Below the pieces are notes generated by a model. That model was not told the origin of the DNA, ran no database searches, and was given only the letters and a program-made list of their open reading frames with translations. DNA of 55,326 nucleotides, taken from assembly GCA_021817145.1 (NCBI GenBank), contig JAKAVV010000019.1:1-55326 (forward strand), given 5' to 3'. Shown piece by piece: positions 29,096 to 41,201 of the stretch (positions within the stretch are counted from its first letter, which is position 1; each line of letters opens with the position of its first letter). The position numbers and the translations under genes were made by a program. The DNA comes from a bacterium (GTDB lineage Bacteria > Vulcanimicrobiota > JABDET01).

Positions 29096-30255
29096 ACAAA
29101 CGAGTTCTTTTTTTGTCGGCAAGTGTTGGAACAGGGCATCTGTCAGCCGCTTATGCGATTCAAGAGGCTCTCCGTCATTCTTATCCTGAAGTTGAATCCG
29201 ATGTGATTGATGTTTACCGCTACTCCACCGCGCTTTTCGGGAAAATGGCGACAAAAGGATATTTACAGTTAATTAAAGTTCTTCCTCATGTTTATCATTT
29301 TTTCTATCAGATGAAAGAAAAAGATTCGACGATTTCTCGCTTGAAAACAAGGTTTGCTAGAATTACCGCTCAAAATTTGAATCCTCTTGTTCGAAATTTT
29401 TCCCCTCATGTTTTTGTCTGCACCCATGCTTTTGCAGCTGGGGTGGCTGCTCTGCTGAAACAGGAATTCGGAATTCCTATTGTTAACGTGATAACAGATT
29501 ACACCATTCATCCTTTTTGGGTTCAGCCTGAAGCCGATCTCTATCTGGTCGGAAATATTCAGCTTCTCAAGGATCTGTTAAATTTTGGGATCCAGCCTGA
29601 TCAGGTAAAAATTACAGGGATACCGGTTAATCCAAAGTTTTGTTTCAGTGAAAAAAAGAGGGAGATTAAGACAAAGCTCGGTTTGAATCCTGACTTGAAA
29701 ACAATTTTGGTGATGGGAGGGGGGATTGGTTTAGGCCCTATTGGATGGGTGCTGCGCTCTCTCCGCAAGGTGAACCATCATGTCCAGGTGATTGTTATTG
29801 CGGGAACGAATCAGAAGTTAAAAAAACGGATGGAGAGATATGCCGCAAAATTGAACTCTAAAAACGGAAAAAGGAAAATGATTCAACAGGTAAGAGTTTA
29901 TGGATATACAGACGATGTCCCTGATTTAATGCGCGCTTCCGATTTGTTGGTTACAAAGCCGGGCGGATTGACGTTAAGCGAAGCCCTGGTGACAGAACTC
30001 CCTGTTTTAATTGTTGCTCCTCTTCCCGGTCCAGAAGTTCGGAATGCTCAGTATTTTGTCAAAGAAAAAGCAGCTGTGCTGGCAAAACGATTAAATCAGA
30101 TTTCAGGGCATGTTGATTCTCTTTTAAGCTGTCCGCAGAAAATCGCAACGCTCCAGGAGAAAGCAAGAGCTTTGAAAAAACCGAGAGCTGCTCTTGATGC
30201 TGCGGAGTGGATTGTTCAGGTTACTCCCCCATCCAGTAATCTTTCAGCCATTTAG
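29092..30255 (+). CDS. MGDG synthase / UgtP-like glycosyltransferase
   Basis: 387 residues, GT-B fold. The N-terminal acceptor part has the MGDG_synth signature [21 protein letters not shown] (1-30) and [10 protein letters not shown] and [21 protein letters not shown] (~105-145). The C-terminal GT28 part has [42 protein letters not shown] (UDP-sugar site). Such enzymes transfer glucose, galactose or GlcNAc to diacylglycerol or related lipids at the inner membrane. GTG 29092 overlaps the previous stop (GTGA). The 3' end overlaps rpoD tail to tail by 35 bp. Acceptor unknown; the operon with prenyl synthesis hints at a lipid product. Confidence 0.86.
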   Translation: MNKRVLFLSASVGTGHLSAAYAIQEALRHSYPEVESDVIDVYRYSTALFGKMATKGYLQLIKVLPHVYHFFYQMKEKDSTISRLKTRFARITAQNLNPLVRNFSPHVFVCTHAFAAGVAALLKQEFGIPIVNVITDYTIHPFWVQPEADLYLVGNIQLLKDLLNFGIQPDQVKITGIPVNPKFCFSEKKREIKTKLGLNPDLKTILVMGGGIGLGPIGWVLRSLRKVNHHVQVIVIAGTNQKLKKRMERYAAKLNSKNGKRKMIQQVRVYGYTDDVPDLMRASDLLVTKPGGLTLSEALVTELPVLIVAPLPGPEVRNAQYFVKEKAAVLAKRLNQISGHVDSLLSCPQKIATLQEKARALKKPRAALDAAEWIVQVTPPSSNLSAI

Positions 30256-31399
30256 AACGGGCGGGGTGGCGCAGTTTGCGGAGGGCTTTTGCTTCAATCT
30301 GGCGGATTCGCTCTCGAGTGACTCCAAATTCCTGCCCTACTTCTTCCAGGGTTCTTGGTCTTCCGTCTTCAAGCCCAAAACGTAACTGCAGCACTTTTTT
30401 TTCTCTTGGGGAAAGGTTTTGAAGAAAATCCTCCATCCTTTCTTTCAGAAGAATTGAGGAAGCTGCTTCAGCAGGAGCGACAGCTTCGTGGTCTTCGATA
30501 AAATCCCCGAGATGAGAATCTTCTTCTTCTCCAATTGGCGTCTCAAGAGAGATCGGTTCTTGCGAAATTTTGATAATTTCTCTCACGCGGTCAAGAGCCA
30601 GCTTTTCTCTGTATTTGATCTCTTCTTGAACAATGACATCGTGGATGGACAGCTCGTAACCTGTTTCTCCTGAAAGCTCTTTGATGACCTCCTGTTTGTC
30701 AACAGGAAACATGTACTGCGCGATCTCTTCCACATTGGGATCTCTTCCAAGAGCCTGGAGAAGCTGGCGCGAGGTTTTAATGAGACGATTAATGGTTTCA
30801 ACCATATGAACAGGGATACGGATTGTTCTTGCCTGATCGGCAAGAGAACGCGTAATAGCCTGTCGAATCCACCAGGTGGCATAAGTGGAGAATTTGTATC
30901 CTTTTCTGTAATTAAATTTTTCGACGGCTCGAATTAACCCCATGTTCCCTTCCTGAATTAAGTCTAAAAAAAGCATTCCTCTGCTGACATATTTTTTTGC
31001 AATGCTGACAACCAGGCGCAAATTCGCTTCTGTGAGAGATCGTTTTGCCATTTCATCGCTCAGCTCGATTCTTTTTGCCAGATTGATCTCTTCTTCAGAG
31101 GTTAAGAGAGGAACCTTCCCAATTTCTCGAAGATACATCCGAACAGGATCATCATATCCAATCCCTTCGGCTGCGATGAGATCCTCTTCGTTCAGCTCCT
31201 GTTCTTCTTTGCCCGAATCATCAACGATCTCAATTCCTTCTGCGACAAGTCTTTCAAACAATTCATCCAATTGTTCAGGAGAAACGTCTTCATACTGGAA
31301 AAGAGAATCACTGATCTCTTCATACGTGAGAGATCCTCTTTTTTTCCCTCGCTCTATGAGTCGTTTAATCTCTTCTTGCAGATCCAGAAAATCAGGCAT
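30221..31399 (-). CDS. rpoD: RNA polymerase primary sigma factor (sigma-70)
   Basis: 392 residues. Region 1.1 is short ([23 protein letters not shown]); region 1.2 has [16 protein letters not shown]; region 2 has [57 protein letters not shown]; region 4 has [15 protein letters not shown] and [26 protein letters not shown]. It lacks the large non-conserved region of the E. coli protein, as in Gram-positive and many other phyla. It follows dnaG with only 1 bp between, the common dnaG-rpoD order. Confidence 0.96.
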   Translation of the reverse strand: MPDFLDLQEEIKRLIERGKKRGSLTYEEISDSLFQYEDVSPEQLDELFERLVAEGIEIVDDSGKEEQELNEEDLIAAEGIGYDDPVRMYLREIGKVPLLTSEEEINLAKRIELSDEMAKRSLTEANLRLVVSIAKKYVSRGMLFLDLIQEGNMGLIRAVEKFNYRKGYKFSTYATWWIRQAITRSLADQARTIRIPVHMVETINRLIKTSRQLLQALGRDPNVEEIAQYMFPVDKQEVIKELSGETGYELSIHDVIVQEEIKYREKLALDRVREIIKISQEPISLETPIGEEEDSHLGDFIEDHEAVAPAEAASSILLKERMEDFLQNLSPREKKVLQLRFGLEDGRPRTLEEVGQEFGVTRERIRQIEAKALRKLRHPARSKWLKDYWMGE

Positions 31400-31400
31400 G

Positions 31401-33116
31401 TCAGATCTCTTTTTTTTCTCCCTTCATTTTTTTCAGCAGCGCGACATAAGATGTATAGGTTTCGTCTGCGGGATTAAGCTTCCTCTCTTTGATTTTTTGC
31501 AAAACTTCCTCTTTTAAACTTTTTAATTCTTTTTTTAATCTTTCCTCTTTTTGTTTAGAAATCAGAGTCTGGAAATTTTCGATCCCTCCGATAAGAGGTT
31601 CTGTGGAAAGTCGGCTTAAGAGAAGAGAAACCGAGGAGGGAATATCCTCTAGAGAAAGGATTCCTTTTTTCTTTTCATGATAGGATTGAAAAAGAAACCG
31701 CGCTGACTCGCGGAAGGATTCCTCTTCGAAATCATCGGGAGAAAGTTGGCTCCAGGCTTGAGAGGCAAGAGCAGGTTCCCATAAGATCCATTTTAAGATT
31801 TCAGTTTCACGCGACAGGGAAGGGCGCTGCAGAGCAGGTTGAGAAAAAGAGGCGGATTTTCTCCGTGTGAAGGATCGGAGTAAAGATTCAGACACATTCA
31901 GTTCTTGAGAAACAAATTTAATTTGCTCATCCCGCAAAATGGGATTTGCGATCAAGGAAACAAAAGGAAGAATTTCATTGATCAATCTGGTCTTTTCTTC
32001 AGGTATTTGGGGATTATAAGTTTTCAGAGCGGTATGAAGAGCGAACTGAACAGGGGAAAGAGGGTGTTTCAGGAGAGTTTCAAAAGCTTGTTTTCCATGT
32101 TTTCTGAGGAAAGAGTCGGGATCCTCCCCTTCAGGCAGAACCAGCAGGAAAAAGTCTAAGTTAGCCTGCTGCAGAATGATCATGGATCGTTTCATTGCCT
32201 CAAGTCCTGCTTTGTCCCCATCATAAGCCACGATGACTTTAGAAATGTATCTCCCAAGAAGCTTAGCTTGCTGCAGGGTTAAACTTGTGCCCAGAGAAGC
32301 AGCAGCATTCCTGAACCCAAATTGGTGCAGGGTGATCGTGTCCAGGTATCCTTCCACAAGAAGAGCGAAGTTTTGTTCTGTTATGGCTGGTTTTGCAAGA
32401 TGGAAAGCATAGAGTGTTTCCCCTTTTTTAAAAAAAGGGGTTTCAGGGGAGTTTAAATACTTTGGTTCTTCTTTTCCAATGGTTCTGCCTCCGAACCCTA
32501 TCAAGCGGCCAAACAGGTCTCGAATCGGGAAGATCAGACGATTAAAAAAGTAATCTTTAGGAGGGATGCTTCTGGTGGCTAATCCTGCTTCTTTTATTTC
32601 GGAGATGTCGAACCCCTGATGAGATAAAAATTGAATTAAGTTTTGACTGGATTGGGGCGCCATCCCCAGTTGGAATACTTCAACTGACTTAAAATCAATC
32701 CCTCGTTTTTCAAGGTACTCTAGCCCTGGTTCTCCTTCTCTGCTTTTAAGCAGAATCTGATGGTAAAACGAGGAAGCTGCTTCTAATAGATCTCTCATGC
32801 GATTCTGTTTTTTCTTCATTTCGCTGTTTTGATGTGTCAGCGGGATTCCAGCTTTTTCAGCCAGAAGATTTCGCGCTTCTTGAAACGAAAGATTTTCTAT
32901 CTTCATTAAAAATTGAACCAGGTTTCCTCCTGCTCCGCAGCCAAAACAGTGCCACAGCCCGTTTTCAGGGTTTAAATTAAAGGAAGGGGTTTTTTCAGAG
33001 TGAAAAGGGCACAGCCCTTTTAGAGATCGACCAGAAGGTTTTAGGGCAAGATAATTTCCTATTATATCAGCAGGAGCGATTCGCTCTAAAATTTCGGAAA
33101 GAAAATCAGTTGTCAT
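31401..33116 (-). CDS. dnaG: DNA primase DnaG
   Basis: 571 residues. N-terminal CHC2 zinc finger [11 protein letters not shown]...[13 protein letters not shown] (~35-65). Toprim domain: [14 protein letters not shown] (catalytic Glu) and [17 protein letters not shown] (DxD). The C-terminal ~150 residues are the weakly conserved helicase-binding region. ATG 33116 lies directly after an in-frame TAA and has only a weak ribosome site. It is divergent from rpoB across 228 bp. Confidence 0.95.
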   Translation of the reverse strand: MTTDFLSEILERIAPADIIGNYLALKPSGRSLKGLCPFHSEKTPSFNLNPENGLWHCFGCGAGGNLVQFLMKIENLSFQEARNLLAEKAGIPLTHQNSEMKKKQNRMRDLLEAASSFYHQILLKSREGEPGLEYLEKRGIDFKSVEVFQLGMAPQSSQNLIQFLSHQGFDISEIKEAGLATRSIPPKDYFFNRLIFPIRDLFGRLIGFGGRTIGKEEPKYLNSPETPFFKKGETLYAFHLAKPAITEQNFALLVEGYLDTITLHQFGFRNAAASLGTSLTLQQAKLLGRYISKVIVAYDGDKAGLEAMKRSMIILQQANLDFFLLVLPEGEDPDSFLRKHGKQAFETLLKHPLSPVQFALHTALKTYNPQIPEEKTRLINEILPFVSLIANPILRDEQIKFVSQELNVSESLLRSFTRRKSASFSQPALQRPSLSRETEILKWILWEPALASQAWSQLSPDDFEEESFRESARFLFQSYHEKKKGILSLEDIPSSVSLLLSRLSTEPLIGGIENFQTLISKQKEERLKKELKSLKEEVLQKIKERKLNPADETYTSYVALLKKMKGEKKEI

Positions 33117-33178
33117 GGAGAGTTACCAAATCTTTTTTAAAGATTACGATGTTCCTTCAAAAAATCCTCCCTAAAGTC

Positions 33179-33207
33179 TTGACTTATAAAAAAGAGTATG
33201 ATATAAT
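33179..33207 (+). promoter_or_regulatory. Promoter of rpoBC
   Basis: TTGACT (33179-33184) and TATAAT (33202-33207) with a 17-bp spacer. A transcript from about 33214 would have a 130-nt leader before rpoB. Confidence 0.78.
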
Positions 33208-33243
33208 TAAAAGTCTTGAATAAAATTTTACACAGAAAAAGGG

Positions 33244-33288
33244 CATCCATTCGCATTTGGCAGCGCCAGTGGATGTTTTTCTTTTTTT
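33244..33288 (+). terminator. Attenuator-like hairpin in the rpoB leader
   Basis: CATCCA (33244-33249) pairs with TGGATG (33270-33275), with a nested TGGC/GCCA hairpin, and a run of 12 T with one C follows at once. It lies between the promoter and rpoB on the same strand, so it would end most transcripts unless read through. The base composition fits an intrinsic terminator; regulation is inference. Confidence 0.6.
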
Positions 33289-33344
33289 AAGCAAGCCAGA
33301 GCCTGCTGCTTTATGCGCGGGAGTTAAAAGGAGAGTGAACGAAG

Positions 33345-36300
33345 TTGAAACAAGGCATGAAAAATGAAGTTTTAAACTTTGGGAAGATCCCCTCGATTAT
33401 GGAGATGCCTAATTTAATCGAGAACCAACAGCGATCCTATCAGTGGTTTCTCGAAGAGGGGATGAGAGAGGTTTTCCATGATATTTTTCCGATTAAAGAT
33501 TTCACTGAAAATTTAAGCTTGGAGTTTTTGGATTACTCTCTTGGGGATCCCCCCAAATCTGTGAATGAGTGTCGTGACAGAGATATGACTTATGCCATGC
33601 CTCTGATGGTCCGTTTGCGTCTGGTTTGCAAAGAAGAGGGGAAAGTAAAAGATATTAAAGAGCAGGAGATCTTTATGGGGGATCTTCCTTTAATGACAGA
33701 TAAAGGAACGTTCCTTGTTAATGGGGCGGAAAGAGTGGTTGTTACTCAATTGGTTCGCTCCCCTGGATGTTATTTTGATCTTCAGCTTGATCCTCTTGGA
33801 AGAAGTGTTTATTCGGGGACCATTATTCCAAATCGAGGAGCATGGCTGGAATTTGAGTCAGACTCGTCGGAAGCGATTTATGTGCGGATTGATAAGACTC
33901 GGAAGATTCCAGCGACCACTCTGATTAAAGCTCTGGGGTATAAAAACAATGCGGAAATTCAAGAGCTTTTTAAGAATCTTCAGCCCATTTTAAATACTCT
34001 TGATCGAGATCGGACAGAAAGAGAAGATGACGCTTTGATTGAGATTTACAGGAAACTTAGGCCAGGGGATCCTCCTACTGTAGATACGGCTCGTCAATTT
34101 TTGACCTCCCTTTTTACAGATCCGAAAAGGTACAATCTGGCAAAAGTGGGTCGTTATAAACTGGCAAAAAAGCTGGGATTAAAGATTAAGTGTCAGAAGT
34201 GCGGTCATTTAAATGAACCGGGTGTTCTTCAATGCCAGGCTTCAAAGTGCAAAAAAGATTTGGAATACTCATTGACTTTAGAAAAAGAAGAAGTTGCTGA
34301 AGCGGTTCGATACCTGGCAAAACTCATGATGGGTGAGCCCGGATACAAAACCGATGATATTGACCATCTGGGAAATCGAAGGGTCCGTTCTATCGGAGAA
34401 CTGCTTCAGAATCAGTTTAGAATAGGGCTTCTGCGGCTGGAAAGAGTGGTTAAGGAAAGAATGACAGTTCAAGATGTTTCAACAGCCACTCCTCAGAATT
34501 CTGTTAATATCCGCCCTGTTGTCGCAGCCTTAAAAGAATTTTTTGGATCGAGCCAGTTGTCCCAATTTATGGATCAAACGAACTGTCTGGCTGAATTGAC
34601 TCATAAACGAAGGCTGTCCGCTTTAGGACCTGGAGGGCTTTCTCGTGAAAGAGCGGGATTTGAAGTGAGGGATGTGCATCATTCTCATTATGGCAGAATT
34701 TGTCCTATTGAAACCCCTGAAGGGCCGAATATCGGTTTAATCGGCACTTTGGCGACGTATGCTCGGATCAATGATTTTGGTTTTATTACAACCCCTTACA
34801 GGAAGGTTGTCAATGGAAGAGTTACAGATGAAGTTGTATATTTGACCGCTGATGAAGAGGATGAACAGGTCATTGCTCAGGCAAATGCTCCTCTTGATGA
34901 TAAAGGAAAGCTGACTTCAGACAGGATTCCAGCTCGCAGTCATGGGGAGATTGTGCTTGCTTCCTCTAAAGAAGCAACGTATATGGATGTTTCTCCGAAA
35001 CAGGTGGTCAGTGTGGCAACTGCTTTGATTCCATTTTTGGAGCATGATGATGCGAATCGAGCTTTAATGGGGGCTAATATGCAGCGTCAAGCCGTGCCCA
35101 TTTTAAGATGCGAGGCTCCTCTGGTTGGAACAGGGATGGAAGAAAGAGCTGCAAAGGATTCCGGTTCTTTATTGGTATCCAATACGGCGGGAACGGTAAA
35201 AAGAGTTGATTCCAATATCATTGTTATAGAAAATGCAAAAGGTAAAGAGGAGAGTTTTAAACTTCAAAAATTTACTCGGTCTAATGCCGGCACTTGTGTT
35301 AATCAAAGGCCCCTTGTTAGAAAAGGGGATCTGGTTAAAAAAGATCAGGTCCTGGCTGACGGGACTTCAAGCGCTGAAGGGTTTTTAGCTCTTGGAAGAA
35401 ATATTCTTGTGGCTTTTATGCCGTGGGAAGGATATAACTATGAGGATGCGATTTTAATTTCGAGCGAGCTCGTTCAAGAAGATGTTTATACCTCGATTCA
35501 TATTGAAGAGTATGACTGCGAAGCAAGAGACACGAAACTTGGACCTGAAGAGATTACCCGAGATATTCCGAATGTTGGGGATGAAGCTTTAAAAGATTTA
35601 GATGATCGCGGAATTATTCGAGTTGGAGCAGAGGTGGTTTCTGAAGATATTCTTGTTGGAAAAGTAACGCCTAAAGGAGAAACCGAGCTGACTGCTGAGG
35701 AAAGACTTTTAAGAGCCATTTTTGGAGAAAAAGCGCGAGATGTCAGAGACACTTCTTTAAGAGTTCCCCATGGAGAAAAAGGGAAAGTGATTGGGGTTAA
35801 GGTTTTTTCTCGAGAACAAGGGGATGAACTATCTCCAGGCGTTAATCAGTTGGTTAGAGTTTATATTGCCTTGAGAAGAAAAATCATGCAAGGGGATAAA
35901 ATGGCGGGAAGGCATGGAAACAAAGGGGTTATTTCCAAGGTTTTACCTAAAGAAGATATGCCTTTTCTGCCGGATGGAACCCCTGTTCAGATTGTTTTGA
36001 ATCCTCTTGGAGTTCCGTCCCGAATGAATATTGGGCAGATTTTGGAAACCCATCTGGGATTAGCAGCTTATTACCTTGGCATTAGAACAGAATCCCCTGT
36101 TTTTGACGGAGCTAAGGAGCATGAATTGAGAAGTCTTTTGGAAAAGGGGTTCAGGCATGAATTAGAGATGTGGCAGAAACATGGTTACTCAAAAAAAGAT
36201 ATCGCCATTTTAATGGGTAAAAGGGCGGGGAAAACGATTGAAGTCTTAATTCGTGAACACCGCCCGAAATTAAATGATGAAGAAGTGAAAGAGATGATTT

Positions 36301-36872
36301 TCGAGGATTTAAATGAAAAAGATTATGATAAGATAATCGAAGACACGATTCAGTGGATGCTGTCGGGCAAATGTTATTTGTATGATGGAAGATCCGGAGA
36401 GCCTGTGCGCAATCCGATTATGATTGGATATATCTATATGTTGAAGCTCGCTCATCTTGTGGATGACAAGATTCATGCCAGGTCAACAGGCCCTTACAGT
36501 CTTGTAACCCAGCAGCCTTTAGGAGGAAAAGCTCAATTCGGCGGACAGCGATTCGGAGAAATGGAGGTTTGGGCTCTTGAAGCTTATGGAGCTGCTCATG
36601 CTCTTCAGGAGCTGCTGACTGTTAAAAGCGATGACGTGGTCGGAAGGGTAAAGACTTATGAAGCCATTGTCAGAGGGGAAAATGTCATGGAGCCTGGAAT
36701 CCCTGAAAGTTTTAAAGTCCTCATTAAAGAGCTTCAATCTTTGTCTCTTGATGTGAAGATTTTGACAGAGGATCAGAAAGAGATTGATATCAAAGGGGAT
36801 GAAGAAGAGGTTAAAACAACTGCCAGAGAGCTTGGACTTGATATTGGCGAATCTGTTTTATCCAGCATGTAG
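33345..36872 (+). CDS. rpoB: RNA polymerase beta subunit
   Basis: 1175 residues with all main regions: [65 protein letters not shown] (rifampicin region), [46 protein letters not shown] and the C-terminal [25 protein letters not shown]. After [10 protein letters not shown] an inserted zinc ribbon follows with C283, C286, C297 and C302. TTG 33345 with GGAG 11 nt upstream is the start; an ATG at 33357 is the alternative. The rplKAJL genes that usually precede rpoB are absent. Confidence 0.96.
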   Translation: MKQGMKNEVLNFGKIPSIMEMPNLIENQQRSYQWFLEEGMREVFHDIFPIKDFTENLSLEFLDYSLGDPPKSVNECRDRDMTYAMPLMVRLRLVCKEEGKVKDIKEQEIFMGDLPLMTDKGTFLVNGAERVVVTQLVRSPGCYFDLQLDPLGRSVYSGTIIPNRGAWLEFESDSSEAIYVRIDKTRKIPATTLIKALGYKNNAEIQELFKNLQPILNTLDRDRTEREDDALIEIYRKLRPGDPPTVDTARQFLTSLFTDPKRYNLAKVGRYKLAKKLGLKIKCQKCGHLNEPGVLQCQASKCKKDLEYSLTLEKEEVAEAVRYLAKLMMGEPGYKTDDIDHLGNRRVRSIGELLQNQFRIGLLRLERVVKERMTVQDVSTATPQNSVNIRPVVAALKEFFGSSQLSQFMDQTNCLAELTHKRRLSALGPGGLSRERAGFEVRDVHHSHYGRICPIETPEGPNIGLIGTLATYARINDFGFITTPYRKVVNGRVTDEVVYLTADEEDEQVIAQANAPLDDKGKLTSDRIPARSHGEIVLASSKEATYMDVSPKQVVSVATALIPFLEHDDANRALMGANMQRQAVPILRCEAPLVGTGMEERAAKDSGSLLVSNTAGTVKRVDSNIIVIENAKGKEESFKLQKFTRSNAGTCVNQRPLVRKGDLVKKDQVLADGTSSAEGFLALGRNILVAFMPWEGYNYEDAILISSELVQEDVYTSIHIEEYDCEARDTKLGPEEITRDIPNVGDEALKDLDDRGIIRVGAEVVSEDILVGKVTPKGETELTAEERLLRAIFGEKARDVRDTSLRVPHGEKGKVIGVKVFSREQGDELSPGVNQLVRVYIALRRKIMQGDKMAGRHGNKGVISKVLPKEDMPFLPDGTPVQIVLNPLGVPSRMNIGQILETHLGLAAYYLGIRTESPVFDGAKEHELRSLLEKGFRHELEMWQKHGYSKKDIAILMGKRAGKTIEVLIREHRPKLNDEEVKEMIFEDLNEKDYDKIIEDTIQWMLSGKCYLYDGRSGEPVRNPIMIGYIYMLKLAHLVDDKIHARSTGPYSLVTQQPLGGKAQFGGQRFGEMEVWALEAYGAAHALQELLTVKSDDVVGRVKTYEAIVRGENVMEPGIPESFKVLIKELQSLSLDVKILTEDQKEIDIKGDEEEVKTTARELGLDIGESVLSSM

Positions 36873-36896
36873 AGTTTTATAAGGAGGTCGTTAACT

Positions 36897-39800
36897 TTGG
36901 ACGTCAATGAATTTGTAGCGATAAAAATAGGTCTTGCTTCTCCTGAGAAGATTAGAGAATGGTCTTATGGAGAGGTCCGGAAACCTGAAACCATTAATTA
37001 CAGGACTTTAAAACCTGAGAGAGATGGATTATTTTGCGAGCGCATTTTTGGCCCTGTTAAAGACTGGGAATGTCACTGCGGGAAATACAAGAGAATTCGA
37101 TTTAAAGGGATTGTTTGCGACAAATGCGGAGTTGAAGTGACAAGAAGCAAAGTTCGCAGAGAAAGAATGGGACATATTGAATTAGCAACTCCTGTAACCC
37201 ATATTTGGTATTTTAAAGGGGTTCCCAGCAGAATTGGGCTTTTATTGGATATGGCTCCCCGCTCTTTGGAAAAAGTGATTTATTATGCTAATTATATTGT
37301 GATTGATCCGAGCGGCACTCCTTTAATGAAAAAACAGCTCTTGACAGAGCAAGAGTATAGAGAGGCTAGAGAAAAGTTTGGTCCCAAATTTAAGGTTGGA
37401 ATGGGAGGAGAAGCTGTTCGAGATCTTTTGAGAGAACTTGATATTGAAAAAATTTATCAAGAACTTCACAAAGGAGTTCGAGAATTAACAGGTCAGAAGC
37501 GATCCAAAGTCATTAAACGATTGGAAGTCGTGGATGCTTTTCGGAAAAGCGGGAACAAACCAGAATGGATGATTTTAGAATGTATTCCTGTTATTCCTCC
37601 TGAACTCAGACCAATGGTTCAATTAGATGGAGGTCGTTTTGCAACCAGTGACTTAAATGATTTATATCGCCGCGTGATTAATCGAAATAACCGCTTAAAA
37701 AGGCTGCTGGAATTAGGAGCCCCTGAAATAATCGTCAAAAATGAGAAAAGGATGCTGCAGGAAGCTGTTGACGCTCTGGTTGATAATGGGCGGAGAGGAA
37801 GGCCTGTCACAGGTCCAAATAATCGTCCTTTAAAATCTTTGAGCGATATGTTGAAAGGAAAACAGGGAAGATTTAGACAGAATCTCCTTGGAAAACGAGT
37901 GGATTACTCAGGTCGTTCTGTGATTGTCGTGGGCCCTAAATTGAAACTGCATCAATGCGGATTCCCTAAAGAAATGGCTCTTGAACTGTTCAAGCCTTTT
38001 GTCATGAAATCTCTTGTGGAGCGCGGAGATGCCCACAATATTAAAGCCGCCAAGAAAATGGTGGAGCGGATTCGTCCTGAAGTATGGGATATTTTAGAAG
38101 AAGTGGTGAAAGAGCACCCGATTTTGCTGAACCGCGCTCCAACTTTGCACAGACTTGGAATTCAAGCTTTTGAGCCTATACTCGTTGATGGGAAAGCTAT
38201 TCAAATTCACCCTCTTGTCTGCGCTCCTTTTAATGCTGATTTTGATGGAGATCAGATGGCTGTTCATTTGCCTTTAAGTTCAGGGGCGATTGCTGAATCT
38301 CGAATTTTGATGCTTTCTTCGCAAAATCTTCTGTCCCCTGCTTATGGAAACCCGCTCAATACTCCCAGCCATGAAATGGTGATAGGATGTTACTGGCTTA
38401 CTCTTGAAAGACAGGGCTGCAAAGGGGAAGGGAAATGTTTTGATAACCCGGATGAGGTTTCTCTAGCTTTTGAAAAAGGGTCTGTTGATTTACATGCTCG
38501 GATTCGATTTAAACTTCCACCTGAAAAGATGGATGGAAAAACTCCTGGTTCAAAGTTTGTGGATACAACGGTTGGACGTGTTATTTTTAACGCCTGTTTT
38601 CCTAAAGAAGCTAAGTTTCCTTTTATCAATGAAGTGATTGATAAGAAAAAAATGGCTGAGATTGTAGCCCGCTGTTATCGCCAAAATACGATTACAATCA
38701 CTTCAGCTCTGTTGGATAATTTAAAAGATTTAGGCTTTAAATTTGCTACTTTATCAGGTACATCTATTGCTGTCAGCGATATTGATATTCCTCCCCAGAA
38801 ACCCGAAATTTTGTCAAAAGCTGAAAAAGAAGAGGAAGTGGTTGAAGGGCAGTATAGAAAAGGGCTGCTGACTGAAGAAGAAAGAAAAGATCGGGTTATC
38901 GATGTTTGGGAAAAAGCCTCTGACAAGGTAAAAGATGCGATGTTGAAGCATCTTGATCCCATGAATCCTGTTTATATGATGGCTATTTCAGGAGCGAGAG
39001 GAAATGTTTCTCAGGTTCGTCAGCTTGCGGGAATGAGAGGATTAATGGTGGATCCTTCAGGAGAGATTATTCCTCTGCCGATTAAAGCTAATTTGAGAGA
39101 AGGATTAACCGTGCTGGAGTACTTTATTTCTACCCACGGCGCGAGAAAAGGACTGGCTGATACCGCTCTTCGCACAGCAGATTCCGGTTATTTAACCAGA
39201 AGATTAGTGGATGTGAGCCAGGACATTATCATCAGAGAAGAAGACTGCCGCGCCACTCGATTTCTTGAAATCGAAGCTCTTGGAGAGTTAATGAAAGAAG
39301 GGAAAGTCATGGATGTGATTGTTCCTTTAAAAGAGAGAATCGTGGGAAGAGTTGCCGCAGAAGATATTCTGTTTGAGCGTAAAGAGCTTATTTGTAAAGC
39401 AGGGGAAGAGATCAACGAGGAAATAGCTGCGCGCATTATTCAAGCAGGGTTTACGAAAATTAAGATTCGGTCGGTTTTGACCTGCCAGGCAAGGCATGGA
39501 ATTTGCGCTAAATGTTACGGCAGAAATCTTGCCACTGGACAGATGGTTGATATTGGAGAAACGGTTGGAATTATTGCGGCGCAGTCCATTGGTGAACCAG
39601 GAACACAGTTGACTTTGAGAACTTTTCATACAGGTGGAATTGTTGCGGAAGACATTATTCAAGGGCTGCCCAGGGTAGAAGAGCTGTTTGAAGCGCGGAA
39701 GCCTAAGAATGCGTCAGGTTTATCTGAAATCAGCGGAATTGCTCGGTTTTCGGAAGAAAAAGGGCACCGCCGGGTTGTTATTACAGCGCCTGATGGCACA

Positions 39801-40490
39801 GAAGCTGTTTATCCCGCTCCTTATGGCCAGAGATTGAGAATTTCGAATGGACAGCTCGTCAATGTAGGGGAACAGATTATTGAAGGCCCTTTAAATCCAC
39901 ATGAAATTTTACGAATTAAAGGGGTTACAGAGGTGGAGAAATATCTGGTGGATGAAGTGCAGAAGGTTTACCGCAGCCAGGGGGTTGATATCAATGACAA
40001 ACATATTGAAGTCATTGTCAGGCAGATGCTGCGGAAAGTTCGGGTAGAAGAGCCAGGTGACACGAATCTTCTTCCCGGCGGACTGTTTGATATCTTTGAA
40101 TTCGAGGAAGAGAATAAAAGTTTGTCTAAAGGGAAAAAACCGGCTCAAGCTAAACCTGTTCTGCTGGGTGTTACCAAAGCATCTTTAGCGACAAACTCTT
40201 TCTTAAGCGCAGCCAGCTTCCAGGAAACCACTCGTGTTTTAACTGATGCTGCCATTAAAGGAAAAGTCGATCCTCTGCTAGGTCTGAAAGAAAACGTGAT
40301 TATTGGCAAACTCATTCCTGCTGGAACAGGGATGCATCGTTATCGAGATATCGAGGTGGTGACAGAACAGGGAACCCCGCCTCCTTTAATTGCTCTTCCT
40401 GATATGCCTGTAACAGAGGTCCCCAGAATTGTGGATTCTGAACTTCAGGAAAAAGTTGCGGCAATTAAAGGGAAACGAGACAAAGAATAA
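36897..40490 (+). CDS. rpoC: RNA polymerase beta' subunit
   Basis: 1197 residues. Zn1 site [23 protein letters not shown] (~60-85), active-site [12 protein letters not shown] (~445), bridge-helix and trigger-loop regions, and the second zinc site with [13 protein letters not shown] (~870). TTG 36897 is preceded by a perfect AAGGAGGT at 8 nt. The length is close to that of B. subtilis, without the long insertion of proteobacteria. It is followed by a strong terminator. Confidence 0.96.
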   Translation: MDVNEFVAIKIGLASPEKIREWSYGEVRKPETINYRTLKPERDGLFCERIFGPVKDWECHCGKYKRIRFKGIVCDKCGVEVTRSKVRRERMGHIELATPVTHIWYFKGVPSRIGLLLDMAPRSLEKVIYYANYIVIDPSGTPLMKKQLLTEQEYREAREKFGPKFKVGMGGEAVRDLLRELDIEKIYQELHKGVRELTGQKRSKVIKRLEVVDAFRKSGNKPEWMILECIPVIPPELRPMVQLDGGRFATSDLNDLYRRVINRNNRLKRLLELGAPEIIVKNEKRMLQEAVDALVDNGRRGRPVTGPNNRPLKSLSDMLKGKQGRFRQNLLGKRVDYSGRSVIVVGPKLKLHQCGFPKEMALELFKPFVMKSLVERGDAHNIKAAKKMVERIRPEVWDILEEVVKEHPILLNRAPTLHRLGIQAFEPILVDGKAIQIHPLVCAPFNADFDGDQMAVHLPLSSGAIAESRILMLSSQNLLSPAYGNPLNTPSHEMVIGCYWLTLERQGCKGEGKCFDNPDEVSLAFEKGSVDLHARIRFKLPPEKMDGKTPGSKFVDTTVGRVIFNACFPKEAKFPFINEVIDKKKMAEIVARCYRQNTITITSALLDNLKDLGFKFATLSGTSIAVSDIDIPPQKPEILSKAEKEEEVVEGQYRKGLLTEEERKDRVIDVWEKASDKVKDAMLKHLDPMNPVYMMAISGARGNVSQVRQLAGMRGLMVDPSGEIIPLPIKANLREGLTVLEYFISTHGARKGLADTALRTADSGYLTRRLVDVSQDIIIREEDCRATRFLEIEALGELMKEGKVMDVIVPLKERIVGRVAAEDILFERKELICKAGEEINEEIAARIIQAGFTKIKIRSVLTCQARHGICAKCYGRNLATGQMVDIGETVGIIAAQSIGEPGTQLTLRTFHTGGIVAEDIIQGLPRVEELFEARKPKNASGLSEISGIARFSEEKGHRRVVITAPDGTEAVYPAPYGQRLRISNGQLVNVGEQIIEGPLNPHEILRIKGVTEVEKYLVDEVQKVYRSQGVDINDKHIEVIVRQMLRKVRVEEPGDTNLLPGGLFDIFEFEEENKSLSKGKKPAQAKPVLLGVTKASLATNSFLSAASFQETTRVLTDAAIKGKVDPLLGLKENVIIGKLIPAGTGMHRYRDIEVVTEQGTPPPLIALPDMPVTEVPRIVDSELQEKVAAIKGKRDKE

Positions 40491-40509
40491 AGAAAGAACA
40501 ATCTTAAAT

Positions 40510-40556
40510 CCTGCTGCTGGTTCTCCCCAAGCGAATCAGCGGCAGGAGTTTTTTTT
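40510..40556 (+). terminator. Rho-independent terminator of rpoBC
   Basis: CCTGCTGCTGGTTC (40510-40523) pairs over 14 bp, with two G-U pairs, with GAATCAGCGGCAGG (40533-40546), followed by eight T. Confidence 0.92.
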
Positions 40557-40589
40557 GCGCGTGAGGGGATTGAGGGGGATGTAATATTT

Positions 40590-41195
40590 TTATTTAAACA
40601 CGGACTTGTAATATTTTTCCGCTTTTTCCCCAGCGCTTGAGGAAGGATTGATAAGATACGCTTTTTTCAATGCTTTCTGCGAAAGGCTTAAATAGTGTTC
40701 AACCTGGGTTTTAGAATCCCCCGCCTGGTTCATTGTTCGGGCTGTTTCATAACTGATTACACCAAGGGTTAGCCATAAATTTTGAGAGTTGGGCTTGATT
40801 TTCAGCGCTTTATTCAGTTGATAAAAAGCTTTTGAATCCTGTCCTGTTAAATGGTAGCAGATAGCCAAATTATTTCTATAATTCGTATCGCTGCCATTGA
40901 TTTCAACAGCTTTTTTGTAAAGGGTTAAAGCATGGTTGTATTTCGCTGCTTCGAAATATAAATCCCCTAAACTGGAATAAGCTGATGCATCGGTAGGATC
41001 CAGTTTTATTTCTTCTTTTAAATTTTGGATTTCTTCCATGACAGCAGCAGGTGGAGTTTCTCCTTGAGCGGTTTGCTGGTTCTGGTTTCTTAATTTATAG
41101 GCTTGTATTTCTCCTGAAAACAGGGTGACAAAAAGAGAGAGAATGACTCCAAGCAGACAGATGAGAACAATTCTTTTAATCCAGAGATAGATCAT
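40590..41195 (-). CDS. Membrane-anchored TPR protein
   Basis: 201 residues. One N-terminal transmembrane segment (IVLICLLGVILSLFVTLF) and three tetratricopeptide repeats from ~residue 55 (DASAYSSLGDLYFEAAKYNHALTLYKKAVEI, NYRNNLAICYHLTGQDSKAFYQLNKALKI, a third with LWLTLGVISYETA). The TPRs should lie outside the cytoplasm. Function unknown; it is the last gene of the hpf-secA-prfB transcript, 6 bp after prfB. Confidence 0.8.
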   Translation of the reverse strand: MIYLWIKRIVLICLLGVILSLFVTLFSGEIQAYKLRNQNQQTAQGETPPAAVMEEIQNLKEEIKLDPTDASAYSSLGDLYFEAAKYNHALTLYKKAVEINGSDTNYRNNLAICYHLTGQDSKAFYQLNKALKIKPNSQNLWLTLGVISYETARTMNQAGDSKTQVEHYLSLSQKALKKAYLINPSSSAGEKAEKYYKSVFK

Positions 41196-41201
41196 CTTAT
41201 T

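Noticed and set aside
31002-31517. 171-residue plus-strand frame across the rpoD/dnaG junction
   Set aside because: Serine/arginine-rich antisense of rpoD region 1-2, a common artefact.
33130-33175. Eight-codon leader peptide before dnaG (GGGAGG then TTG)
   Set aside because: Spacing is acceptable, but no terminator pair or regulatory codons follow, so chance is more likely.
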